From NCBI RefSeq assembly GCF_002119685.1, contig NZ_CP021108.1, positions 1,302,001 through 1,366,000 on the forward strand: a stretch of 64,000 nucleotides of DNA. Reading direction: 5' to 3'. How positions within the stretch are numbered: the first letter of the stretch is position 1; each line of letters starts with the position of its first letter. The position numbers and the translations under genes are program-made. The notes beneath the pieces were generated by a model, which was given only the letters and a program-made list of their open reading frames with translations, was not told the DNA's origin and did no database searches. The stretch is from Bordetella genomosp. 8 (GTDB lineage: Bacteria > Pseudomonadota > Gammaproteobacteria > Burkholderiales > Burkholderiaceae_B). This document shows positions 1 through 7,370 of this stretch, piece by piece.

Positions 1-1
1 C

Positions 2-676
2 CACAGTTCCATCGACGACGTGTCGTCGCGCAGCAGCATCGACAGCTACACGGCGACGGTGTTCGGCGGGCGGAACTTCCAGGCGGGCGCTGGCCATTTC
101 CGCTTTACCGCGGGCGCTGCCTACACCTGGCACGACATCGATACCAAGCGCGACGTGGCGGCGGGCGCCCTGAACCAGCAACTGGAATCGTCCTATCACG
201 CCTCTTCGACGCAGCTGTTCAGCGAATTGGGCTACAACCTGCCCCTGGGCGACGCCTACACCATCGAACCGTTCGCGGGCGTGGCCTGGAACCAGTTGCG
301 CACGCGCGCCTTCGATGAATCGGGCGGCACGGCGGCCTTGCACGGGTCGGCGGATAACAGCGACGTGACGAGCACCACGCTGGGCCTGCGCGGTTCATGG
401 CAGTTCGAATCCGAGCGCGCGCCGGGGCGCCTGACCGCATCGCTGGGTTGGCGCCACGCCATGGGCGATGTGACGCCCAGGCAGGACCTGTCCTTCGACG
501 GCGGCAGCACCTTCACGGTGGCGGGCGTCCCGATCGCCCGCGACGCCGCGGTACTCGGCCTGGGCATCGAGATGGCGATCACGCGCAACACCACCGCCGC
601 GATCAGCTACGACGCGCAGTTCGGCGGCGGCAACCGGCAACAGGCGGGGCTGTTCAAGGTGGCCATGCGGTTCTAG
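2..676 (+). CDS. Autotransporter beta-barrel domain, C-terminal part (5' end outside window)
   Basis: The reading frame is open from the first bases of the window, so this is the last ~224 residues of a larger protein. It has the pattern of an autotransporter (type V secretion) barrel: alternating aromatic and small residues in amphipathic strands, segments such as FGGRNFQ and LGLRGSWQFE, and a final strand ending in Arg-Phe just before the stop, the usual C-terminal outer-membrane signal recognised by the Bam machinery. The barrel would sit in the outer membrane and export an upstream passenger that is not visible here, so its function (adhesin, protease or other) is unknown. The ATG/GTG codons inside the window are not meaningful starts. 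Confidence 0.85.
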   Translation, partial: HSSIDDVSSRSSIDSYTATVFGGRNFQAGAGHFRFTAGAAYTWHDIDTKRDVAAGALNQQLESSYHASSTQLFSELGYNLPLGDAYTIEPFAGVAWNQLRTRAFDESGGTAALHGSADNSDVTSTTLGLRGSWQFESERAPGRLTASLGWRHAMGDVTPRQDLSFDGGSTFTVAGVPIARDAAVLGLGIEMAITRNTTAAISYDAQFGGGNRQQAGLFKVAMRF

Positions 677-682
677 CAAAAC

Positions 683-940
683 TCAGTCGATCTTCAGGTC
701 GGCGTCCTTCACCACCTTCGTCCATTTCTTCGTTTCGGCCGCGACGAAGGCGCCGAAGTCTTGGGGTGTGCTGTACGAGACCTCATCGCCTTGCGCCGCC
801 GGGCTGGCCTGCACGGTCTTGTCGGGCAATGCGATCTGCCGTCATGGCCGCCGGTCCCCCGCTGTAGGGAATATGGGTGGTGCCGAGTCCGTTTGCCTGC
901 TTGAACAGTTCGCCCGCCAGCTGTGGGAAGCGGACAGCGC
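683..940 (-). pseudogene. Bug/TctC receptor remnant
   Basis: Two pieces of a Bug-type tripartite tricarboxylate receptor lie on the minus strand in different frames. The first (about 940 down to 830) reads FPQLAGELFKQANG then THIPYSGGPAAM, the normal mid-domain motif of these proteins. The second (about 790 down to the stop at 683-685) reads the typical C-terminus, with TKKWTKVVKDADLKID. The roughly 100 residues that normally separate them are gone and the frames differ, so this is a deleted, frameshifted relic. The signal peptide and first lobe are also missing. It abuts a regulator fragment on the opposite strand, so one or more deletions collapsed a former regulator-receptor locus. Confidence 0.75.
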
Positions 941-954
941 GAGCCCACCAGTCC

Positions 955-1128
955 ATGTCCATTGGCATCGCGGATGCCGAGACGGCACGGCTGCTGCGCG
1001 TGTCAGCTGGCAGTCCGGTCGTGAACGTGACCCGCGTGTTCCTGGATGGCAAGGGGCTGATCCTGTACTACGCGGATGTGATCTATCGCGGCGATTGGGT
1101 GCGCTGGGAAATTGAGCTGCAGCCGTGA
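955..1128 (+). pseudogene. GntR/HutC-type regulator, UTRA-domain fragment
   Basis: About 57 codons read as the end of a UTRA (HutC-like) effector domain: ADAETARLL, then VSAGSPVVNVTRV, then YYADVIYRGDWVRWEIEL and a stop. In an intact protein of this family this is preceded by ~180 residues including an N-terminal winged helix, absent here. Upstream sequence (877-954) is in the same frame but is antisense to the Bug remnant and not regulator-like. I read it as the surviving 3' end of a gntR gene fused by deletion to the Bug fragment. It is unlikely to be functional. Confidence 0.65.
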
Positions 1129-1164
1129 TCGGCGCGGGCGACTACCCGCGCCGCCGACCATGCG

Positions 1165-1974
1165 TTACGGCTTCAGCGAATCAAGCAAGGCGCCGACTTC
1201 GACGGCCTGCGCGCGCAACAACTTCGCCATTGCCTCGACTCTGTCTCCGGATAGGCGTTCGGCAATGGCGGAGATGCTCAACGCACAGACGGGCCGCCCC
1301 TCGCGGTCCGGTATCGCGCAGCCGATAGCCCAGATCGCCGGCACGATCTTCCCGCGCATGAGAGCGTAGCCGTTCGACCGCGTGGCCTGTACATCGGCGA
1401 GGATTTCATCCAGCGAATAGCTGGGGTAGTCTCCGAGCCACTTCCGGTTTCTTTCCAGCATACGGGCGACCGTTCCATCATCCATGGCGGAAAGCAGCGC
1501 CAGACTGCCCGCGCCCACACCTAGAGGACGACGGTCGCCCACATTGAGCACCAGCGTACGGATAGGAAAGCTGCCGAGTTCCCGCGCGATGCATACGGCG
1601 CCGGAGCCCTCGACGACTGACGCGAACACGGTGTCGCCACTGACCCGTGCGACCTCCTCAAGCGCCCGCCGGCACGCACTCGCATACGACTGCGCAAGCG
1701 CGCTTGCGCCAAGCAGTGCAATCGTGGATCCCAACCTGTAGCGTTTGCTTTCCAGGTCTTGGTAGACCAGACCGGCGTCAGCGAGGGCGGCCAGCAGGCG
1801 GTGCGTTGTGCTTTTGCCAAGTTCGGTCTCGCGGCCTACATCGGTAAAACTGGCGCCGTCCGGGGCATATCGGCCAATCGCCTTGAGCACGTTGGCGAGT
1901 CGCATGACGACCTTCATGGACCCGTCAGGGCCGGTGTCGTCGATCACATCTTGGTATGGCTGGCGGGGCGGCAT
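1165..1974 (-). CDS. IclR-family transcriptional regulator
   Basis: 269 residues with the IclR layout: an N-terminal winged helix-turn-helix (about residues 20-85, with LGKSTTHRLLAALADAGLVYQD as recognition helix and wing) and a C-terminal ligand-binding domain (about 95-265, with the VCIAREL and GVGAGSLALLSAM segments). It is divergent from the Bug-SDR-RraA-SDR unit, and the 122-bp gap holds a good promoter and two dyads, so it most likely controls that unit and perhaps itself. Ligand unknown; the neighbours suggest a hydroxy or keto acid. The ATG at 1974 has a weak ribosome site; an internal ATG at 1917 is an alternative start. Confidence 0.88.
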   Translation of the reverse strand: MPPRQPYQDVIDDTGPDGSMKVVMRLANVLKAIGRYAPDGASFTDVGRETELGKSTTHRLLAALADAGLVYQDLESKRYRLGSTIALLGASALAQSYASACRRALEEVARVSGDTVFASVVEGSGAVCIARELGSFPIRTLVLNVGDRRPLGVGAGSLALLSAMDDGTVARMLERNRKWLGDYPSYSLDEILADVQATRSNGYALMRGKIVPAIWAIGCAIPDREGRPVCALSISAIAERLSGDRVEAMAKLLRAQAVEVGALLDSLKP

Positions 1975-1999
1975 GTTGCGGATTCTACTGAAAAACGCA

Positions 2000-2027
2000 T
2001 TGACAGCTCCTACTGGGCTCGCATAAA
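2000..2027 (+). promoter_or_regulatory. Predicted sigma70 promoter for the Bug-SDR-RraA-SDR unit
   Basis: A perfect -35 hexamer TTGACA (2000-2005) is followed after 16 bp by CATAAA (2022-2027, 4/6 to TATAAT). It points at the Bug gene starting at 2097 and lies just upstream of a 17-bp dyad. Inferred from sequence only. Confidence 0.55.
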
Positions 2028-2066
2028 GTTCCTTAGAGCGGAACTAATGGTTCTGTAAAAAGGAAC
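2028..2066. promoter_or_regulatory. Two tandem 17-bp dyads, probable IclR operators
   Basis: GTTCC-N7-GGAAC occupies 2028-2044 and GTTCT-N7-GGAAC occupies 2050-2066. Their centres are 22 bp apart, about two helical turns, so two dimers could bind on one face. The first begins directly after the predicted -10 hexamer, a position suited to repression. IclR-family proteins typically bind such short dyads; assigning these to the adjacent IclR protein is inference. Confidence 0.55.
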
Positions 2067-2096
2067 TGTGATTCGTCAATATTGTGGAGTGAGACC

Positions 2097-3083
2097 ATGT
2101 TCGATAAGGCGTTGTCACGCCGCCGGATGTTGAGAATGTCCGTTGGCACCGTTGCGGTCGCCTACCTGCCGGCGCAGGCCCAGGGCAATTGGCCCAGCCA
2201 GCCAATCCGTATCGTGGTGGGCAATACGGCGGGGGGAACGCAGGATCCGATGGCCCGTATCGTGGCTGGAGGTATGAGCAAGGAACTGGGGGTGTCGGTC
2301 ATCGTCGAAAACCGCCCCGGCGCGAATAGCAACATCGGCGCGGAGGTGACGGCACGCTCGCGGCCCGACGGCTACACGCTGTATGTCTACTCCACGTCCA
2401 ATGCCATCAACGCCTCGCTCTATCCCAAGCTGAACTACGACCCCGTGAGGGATTTCGAGTTCGTCGGCCTTTTTGGCGGGTCCCCGAATGTGCTGGTAGT
2501 CAATGCGAGTCTGCCTGTCCATAGCGTCGCGGACCTGATCCGCTACGCCAAGGAGTCCAAGAGCGGCGTCACGTTCGCCTCGTCCGGCACCGGCTCGTCC
2601 ACCCATCTATCCGCGGAGATATTCAAGACGCAGGCGGGGCTGAATATCCTGCATGTCCCCTACAAAGGTGCGGCGCCGGCGCTGGCGGACCTGCTTGGCG
2701 GACAGGTCCAGTGCATGTTCAACGCGGCGTCCTCCACGGTGGCGCTGATTCAAAGCGGCAAGCTGCGGGCGCTTGCCGTGACCAGCGCGCAGCGCATGCC
2801 ACAGCTGCCCGACGTTCCAACATTGGCGGAATCGGGATTTCCGGGTTTCGACATCACGACATGGAATGGGCTGGTCGTCCCGGCGGGCACGCCAGTGCCT
2901 GTCGTAATGCGGTTGAACGCAGCGCTCAATGCAACGCTGGCAATGCCGTCCACGCAGAAGTCGTTTGCAGATCTGGCGGCCTTGACGATGCCGGGTACCC
3001 CGGACGGGATGCGCAAACTGGCGATAGCCGAGATCGAACGCTGGCGACCCGTGGTCCAGGCCTCGGGCGCCAGAGTGGATTGA
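2097..3083 (+). CDS. Bug/TctC-family periplasmic solute receptor
   Basis: 328 residues. The start ATG at 2097 has GGAG seven bases upstream; a TTG 15 bases earlier is less likely. The N-terminus has consecutive arginines (SRRRMLRMS) before a hydrophobic stretch and an AQA-type cleavage site, so export may be by the Tat route. The mature part has the family hallmarks: PIRIVV, IVENRPGANSNIGA, ARSRPDGYTLY, HVPYKG and LADLLGGQVQ. Such proteins bind carboxylates in the periplasm, usually for a TctAB permease, but no tctAB is present. First gene of a unit with two SDRs and an RraA-like aldolase, so its ligand is probably their substrate. Confidence 0.9.
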   Translation: MFDKALSRRRMLRMSVGTVAVAYLPAQAQGNWPSQPIRIVVGNTAGGTQDPMARIVAGGMSKELGVSVIVENRPGANSNIGAEVTARSRPDGYTLYVYSTSNAINASLYPKLNYDPVRDFEFVGLFGGSPNVLVVNASLPVHSVADLIRYAKESKSGVTFASSGTGSSTHLSAEIFKTQAGLNILHVPYKGAAPALADLLGGQVQCMFNAASSTVALIQSGKLRALAVTSAQRMPQLPDVPTLAESGFPGFDITTWNGLVVPAGTPVPVVMRLNAALNATLAMPSTQKSFADLAALTMPGTPDGMRKLAIAEIERWRPVVQASGARVD

Positions 3084-3097
3084 AGCGAGGCATGGCC

Positions 3098-3886
3098 ATG
3101 TTTCCCAAGGATCTGGTCATGACCGGCCGGCTGCTCGAGGGCCGCACCGTGGTGCTTTGCGGCGCCGCCAGGGCACGCGGCATGGGATTGGCGACTGCGC
3201 GGCTATTCCATCAGCACGGAGCGAAATTGGTGTTGCTCGATGTAGACCAGGCGGAGTTGGACGCGGCCACGTCAACGTTTCCCGGGCGCTCCGCGTTGGG
3301 CTTGCGGATCGATGTCACGGACATAAGTTCCTGCCAGCACGCGATCGCGCAAGCCCTCGATTGGGACCTGGGGGCAGGCCGCATGGATGCCGTCATCAAT
3401 TTCGCGGGCATTACGCAGAAGCGGTCGTTCATGGAGATCGAGCAGGCGGATTTCGATCTGGTCTGCTCCATCAATCTGAAAGGTGCGTTCAATCTGTCAC
3501 AAGCGGTCATCGGGCCCCTGCGCGAGCAGCGCAGCGGGAGTCTCGTGCACATTTCCTCGCTGGGTGCGCAGCAGGGTGGGCTGTATGGAGGCGCGCATTA
3601 CTGTGCCAGCAAAGCCGGCATCCTGGGCATGATTCGTACGCTGGCCGTCGAATTGGGGAAAGACAATGTGCGCGTGAATGCAATCGCGCCCGGTCTCGTC
3701 ATCACCGACTTTTCCCGTAGCGGTCGGACGGATGAAGAGAAGCAGGCTTCCGCAGCGGGCTGGCCTTTGCAACGAGCCGGCAGCGTGGAGGAAATGGCGG
3801 GAGCCTGCCTTTTTCTCGCATCCGATCTATCGACCTACGTTACCGGGGCGACGCTGGACGTAAACGGCGGCGCGTATCTACGCTAA
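3098..3886 (+). CDS. SDR-family NAD(P)-dependent oxidoreductase
   Basis: 262 residues of the classical short-chain dehydrogenase type. The nucleotide-binding glycine motif is at about 22-30 (GAARARGMG), NFAG at 101-104, catalytic Ser near 153-154 (HISSLG), and Tyr168-x3-Lys172 (YCASK). The C-terminal VTGATLDVNGG is typical. The start ATG at 3098 has GAGG seven bases upstream; an ATG at 3092 would be too close. It probably oxidises a hydroxyl of the acid bound by the receptor encoded 14 bp upstream. Substrate not predictable from sequence. Confidence 0.88.
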   Translation: MFPKDLVMTGRLLEGRTVVLCGAARARGMGLATARLFHQHGAKLVLLDVDQAELDAATSTFPGRSALGLRIDVTDISSCQHAIAQALDWDLGAGRMDAVINFAGITQKRSFMEIEQADFDLVCSINLKGAFNLSQAVIGPLREQRSGSLVHISSLGAQQGGLYGGAHYCASKAGILGMIRTLAVELGKDNVRVNAIAPGLVITDFSRSGRTDEEKQASAAGWPLQRAGSVEEMAGACLFLASDLSTYVTGATLDVNGGAYLR

Positions 3887-3899
3887 ACAGCCGCGCACG

Positions 3900-4412
3900 A
3901 TGGCCCATATCGACATGAAACTGCATACCAGCGACATCTTCGATGCCGATCCCGATGCGTCGCGCATATGCGCCATCGACTTCCGGAATTATGGTGGCCG
4001 CCGCACTTTCTACGGCCCGTGCCTCACGTTGAAAGTGACCGAGGATCATCGCCATGCATTCTCGCTGCTCGAAGCGCCGGGCGCAGGCCGGATACTGGTC
4101 ATTGACGGAGGCGGTCCTACCCGCAACGCGTTGTTGGGCGCGACCATGGCTTCGAATGCTTTGCGTCACGGTTGGGCGGGGGCGATCGTCTTCGGCTGCA
4201 TACGCGACAGCGACCAGCTCGCCGATCTGGATATAGGAATCAAGGCGTTAGGCACCACCGTGCGCAAGGCCTCCGCGCGCATGGAAGGACTGCTGAATGT
4301 GCCAGTCGCATTTGGCTCGGCGCTATTCACGCCTGGTGACTGGGTTTACGCGGATTCCGACGGTGTGATTGTGCGCTCGGCTCCATTCCTTCCGCCATGC
4401 GGCACAAAGTGA
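3900..4412 (+). CDS. RraA-like aldolase/decarboxylase
   Basis: 170 residues matching the RraA / 4-hydroxy-4-methyl-2-oxoglutarate aldolase fold. The signature GATMASNALRHGWAGAIVFG followed by CIRD (about 80-103) contains the Arg102-Asp103 pair which in the family binds substrate and the divalent metal. Members cleave pyruvate from 4-hydroxy-2-oxo acids and many decarboxylate oxaloacetate; the RNase E-inhibitor role of E. coli RraA is a separate branch. Set between two SDRs in a catabolic unit, an enzymatic role is far more likely. Its stop overlaps the ribosome site of the next gene, indicating coupling. Confidence 0.85.
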   Translation: MAHIDMKLHTSDIFDADPDASRICAIDFRNYGGRRTFYGPCLTLKVTEDHRHAFSLLEAPGAGRILVIDGGGPTRNALLGATMASNALRHGWAGAIVFGCIRDSDQLADLDIGIKALGTTVRKASARMEGLLNVPVAFGSALFTPGDWVYADSDGVIVRSAPFLPPCGTK

Positions 4413-4422
4413 GGACAACATA

Positions 4423-5217
4423 GTGAAAGGTCGTCTCGAAGGCAAGGTATGCCTGCTCATGGGCGGCGGCGCGACCCTGGCGGGCAGTGGTTTCAGCAAT
4501 GGCCAGGCCGCCGCGCTCACCTTCGCGCGGCAGGGAGCGAGCTTGGTGGTGGTCGACGTGCGGCTGGAGGCGGCACGGGATACGGTCACGCAACTCGCCC
4601 TGGAGGGCTATGAGGCCATCGCGGTGCGAGCCGATGTGAGCAGGCGCGATGACGTGGCGGCCGCCGTGGCGGCCACCATGGAACGGCATGGGCGGATCGA
4701 CATCCTCTATAACAATGTCGGCATAGAGTATCGCGGCGGTCCAGTGGAAACGCCGGAAGAAGCATGGGACCACGTGCACGACGTAAACATCAAGAGCGTG
4801 TTTTTGGCCTGCAAGCAGGTCATTCCCATCATGGAAAGACAAGGAGGCGGGGCCATCGTGAATATTTCCTCGACGGCGAGCCTCCGATGGGGTGGTCTTG
4901 CCTATATCTCGTACAACTCGTCCAAGGCGGCGCTGAACCATATGTCTCGCATCATCGCGCGCCAATACGCCGAAAAGCGGATTCGTTGCAACGTCGTGGT
5001 GCCGGGCCTGATCGACACTCCCCATGTACGCGTCCTGTATGGGAACGCAAACCCGCAGGAGTTCGACGCCATCATGAAAGACCGCGATGCCAGATGCCCC
5101 ATGGGCCGGCAGGGAACATGCTGGGATGTAGCCAATGCCGCCCTGTTCCTGGCGTCCGACGAGGCGTCTTACGTCAGCGGTGCGCTGCTGGTGGTGGATG
5201 GCGCCTTGTCGGTTTGA
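4423..5217 (+). CDS. SDR-family NAD(P)-dependent oxidoreductase
   Basis: 264 residues from a GTG at 4423, with GAGGA seven bases upstream overlapping the previous stop. The Rossmann glycine motif is slightly extended (GGGATLAGSGFSNG, 14-27). NNVG is at 97-100, catalytic Ser at 149/150 (NISS), and Tyr164-x3-Lys168 is intact; the C-terminus is YVSGALLVVDGA. A second dehydrogenase in the same unit suggests successive oxidations, or handling of two epimers of a sugar-acid-like compound. It converges with the FAH gene 22 bp downstream. Confidence 0.87.
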   Translation: MKGRLEGKVCLLMGGGATLAGSGFSNGQAAALTFARQGASLVVVDVRLEAARDTVTQLALEGYEAIAVRADVSRRDDVAAAVAATMERHGRIDILYNNVGIEYRGGPVETPEEAWDHVHDVNIKSVFLACKQVIPIMERQGGGAIVNISSTASLRWGGLAYISYNSSKAALNHMSRIIARQYAEKRIRCNVVVPGLIDTPHVRVLYGNANPQEFDAIMKDRDARCPMGRQGTCWDVANAALFLASDEASYVSGALLVVDGALSV

Positions 5218-5239
5218 GTTTCGTGTTGGGCTGTGCGCG

Positions 5240-6091
5240 TCACCTTTCGTCCTCAATGCGGTTGCACAGTACGCCTATCCCTTCAATTTCGATCTCGATC
5301 GTGTCGCCAGCCTTCATCCACACTGGCGGCGTGCGTGCGTAGCCGACCCCGGCCGGTGTCCCCATGATGATGACGTCTCCCGGCTCCAGGGTGATGGCTT
5401 CGGTGACGAGGCACAGCGTTTCTTCCACCGGGAAGAGCATGTGCGCGGTGTTGCTGCTCTGCATGACCGTCCCGTTCAGGCGGGATTGGATTTTCAAGCC
5501 GGCCGCGCCGGCGGGCAGCGCCGACGCGGGGACCAGCCAGGGTCCGAAGGCGCCTGTCCGGTCGAAGTTCTTGCCTATCGTCCATTGCGCCGTCTTGCGT
5601 TGGTAGTCGCGCAGCGTGCCGTCGTTGAAGCAGGAATAACCCGCCACGGCTTCCAGGGCGTTGGCCGGCACGAGGTGGCGCGCGGTCTTGCCGATGATCA
5701 CGGCCAGCTCGGCTTCGAAGTCGAGCTTCGTCGACGCGCGCGGGCGCTGCAAAGGTGCGCCGTGGGCCGTCAGGGACGATGGGCCACGCATGAAGAAGCT
5801 CGGGTATTCCGGCTTGTTGTTGCCGCCCTCGGCGGCGTGGTCGGCATAGTTGAGGCCCAGGCAGATGATTTTGCCGGGGCGCGGCACCACCGGCAGCAGC
5901 GCCACGTCGGCCAGGGGGCGGCGATCCGCGGCAGGCGCCGCGGCAGCCGTCCGTGTCGCCGCGGCGAAGCCGGCAGCGCCACTGGCGCAGAGGCTGGCCA
6001 TGTCGCCGGGAAGGGCGACGACCGAGTCATCCACCACGGCGCCCAGGCGGGGCGTAACGTCGGTGGCGGTTCGGAAAGTGACGAAGTTCAT
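5240..6091 (-). CDS. Fumarylacetoacetate hydrolase (FAH) family protein
   Basis: 283 residues. The FAH C-terminal domain is plain: IICLGLNYADHAAE, then the metal-binding ExE of LDFEAELAVIIG, FNDGTLRDYQRK, TIGKNFD, and a C-terminal GDVIIMGTPAGVG. Members hydrolyse or decarboxylate 2,4-dioxo acids or oxaloacetate-like compounds using Mg2+. It is the last gene of a minus-strand unit Bug, tartrate-dehydratase-like enolase, FAH. Possible roles are hydrolysing a diketo acid (as in diketo routes for rhamnonate or fuconate) or decarboxylating oxaloacetate; sequence alone does not decide. Confidence 0.87.
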   Translation of the reverse strand: MNFVTFRTATDVTPRLGAVVDDSVVALPGDMASLCASGAAGFAAATRTAAAAPAADRRPLADVALLPVVPRPGKIICLGLNYADHAAEGGNNKPEYPSFFMRGPSSLTAHGAPLQRPRASTKLDFEAELAVIIGKTARHLVPANALEAVAGYSCFNDGTLRDYQRKTAQWTIGKNFDRTGAFGPWLVPASALPAGAAGLKIQSRLNGTVMQSSNTAHMLFPVEETLCLVTEAITLEPGDVIIMGTPAGVGYARTPPVWMKAGDTIEIEIEGIGVLCNRIEDER

Positions 6092-6169
6092 AGGCGTATT
6101 CCAGGGTTACTTGCAGATGGGGGAACGGCGCGGGGGCCGCGCGCGGTCCCGGCTGAGGAGCGATCGGCG

Positions 6170-7336
6170 TCAGTCCGCACCGACCGTGCGCATCAATGCG
6201 TACAGCGCGCTGTGGCCCTCGAAGCCGATGCCGGGCAACTGTGGCGGATGTACATAGCCTTCTTCCACCACCGTACCGTCCGCGTAGCCGCCGAAGGAGC
6301 CGAACACACCGGGATAGGCCTCGCAGCCGCCCAGGCCCAGTCCGGCGGCCAGGGCCAGCGACATCTGGTTGCCGCCATGCGGGAAGTGGCTGGACGGCGG
6401 CCAGCCCCGCGCTTCCAGATCGAGCACCATGGTGGCGTATGCGGCCATGCCATAGGATTGCGGAGGATCCACCTGGATCAGGTCTTGTCCGCTACGCCAG
6501 CCGCCCAGGCGAACCAGGTTCACCACATCCTGCATGCCGTAGAGGTTCTCTCCGGCCGACAGCGGCGGCGCGTAGACGGAGGCGAGCTCCGCCATCAACG
6601 AGTAGTCGTTGGGGTCGCATGGTTCTTCGAACCAGCGCAGCCGGTACGGGGCCAGCGCGGCCGCATAGGTGAGCGCCTCGTCGCGCTCGAATTTGCAGTT
6701 GGCGTCCACCGCCAGGTGCCCGCTGTCGGGCAACACGCCCAGGGCGCAGTCGATGCGCCGCAGGTCTTCGTCCAGCGACGCGCCGCCCACCTTGATCTTG
6801 ACGTGCGTATAGCCGCTTTCCTGGTGGTCACGGATCTCGTCGGCCACGTCCCGCGGAACGCCGCCCGGGCGATACCATCCGCCGCCCACGTATACCGACA
6901 CCCTCTGCCGCATCGGGCCGCCGCGGTATCGGCGCGCCAGCAGTTCCGCGGTGGGCAGGTCCCGCGCCTTGCCCAAGGCGTCCCACAGCGCGGTCTCGAT
7001 GGTGCCGATGGCGATGCAACGTTCGGCGTGGCCGCCCGGCTTTTCGCCGACCAGCATCGTCGCCACAGCCTTTTCCGGATCGAGCATGCCGGCGGCGTCC
7101 AGCAGCGCTTCGGGCTTGGCGCGGAGCAGGCGCGGGAAGAAGCGGTCGCGCATCGATTGGCCGCAGGCATAGCGGCCGGTGGAGTTGAAGGCGTAGCCGG
7201 TTATTGGCGCCGCGCCAGCGCCGGGATCGAGCTTGACGGCGACGATGGAGGTGGTCATCTCCGCGAAGGAGAATACCGCATTGCGCATGGTGCTTTGCAC
7301 CGGAAACGCGGCTTCGTGTAGGGCGATGATGCGCAT
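6170..7336 (-). CDS. Enolase-superfamily acid dehydratase, resembling D-tartrate dehydratase
   Basis: 388 residues in the mandelate racemase/muconate lactonizing arrangement: capping domain about 1-130, barrel about 145-360. Visible catalytic elements: Lys182 in the KxK of HVKIKVGG, metal ligands Asp211 (VDAN), Glu237 (FEEP) and Glu263 (AGEN), and His320 in HFPHGGNQMS. Spacing and flanking text (FNSTGRYACGQ, VGEKPGGHAER, PGIGFEG) strongly recall Bradyrhizobium D-tartrate dehydratase, whose catalytic Lys184 and His322, as I remember them, are each offset by two. The likely reaction is Mg2+-dependent dehydration of a hydroxy-diacid, D-tartrate to oxaloacetate being first candidate. Encoded between a Bug receptor and an FAH protein. 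Confidence 0.82.
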   Translation of the reverse strand: MRIIALHEAAFPVQSTMRNAVFSFAEMTTSIVAVKLDPGAGAAPITGYAFNSTGRYACGQSMRDRFFPRLLRAKPEALLDAAGMLDPEKAVATMLVGEKPGGHAERCIAIGTIETALWDALGKARDLPTAELLARRYRGGPMRQRVSVYVGGGWYRPGGVPRDVADEIRDHQESGYTHVKIKVGGASLDEDLRRIDCALGVLPDSGHLAVDANCKFERDEALTYAAALAPYRLRWFEEPCDPNDYSLMAELASVYAPPLSAGENLYGMQDVVNLVRLGGWRSGQDLIQVDPPQSYGMAAYATMVLDLEARGWPPSSHFPHGGNQMSLALAAGLGLGGCEAYPGVFGSFGGYADGTVVEEGYVHPPQLPGIGFEGHSALYALMRTVGAD

Positions 7337-7370
7337 GGCCTGGTTCGGGGTCCGTGTATGTTGTGTCGCG

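Noticed and set aside
5135..7321. 728-codon open frame on the plus strand
   Set aside because: It is antisense to the FAH and enolase-family genes, has no family motifs, and is His/Arg/Gly-rich, as expected from a shadow frame in GC-rich DNA.
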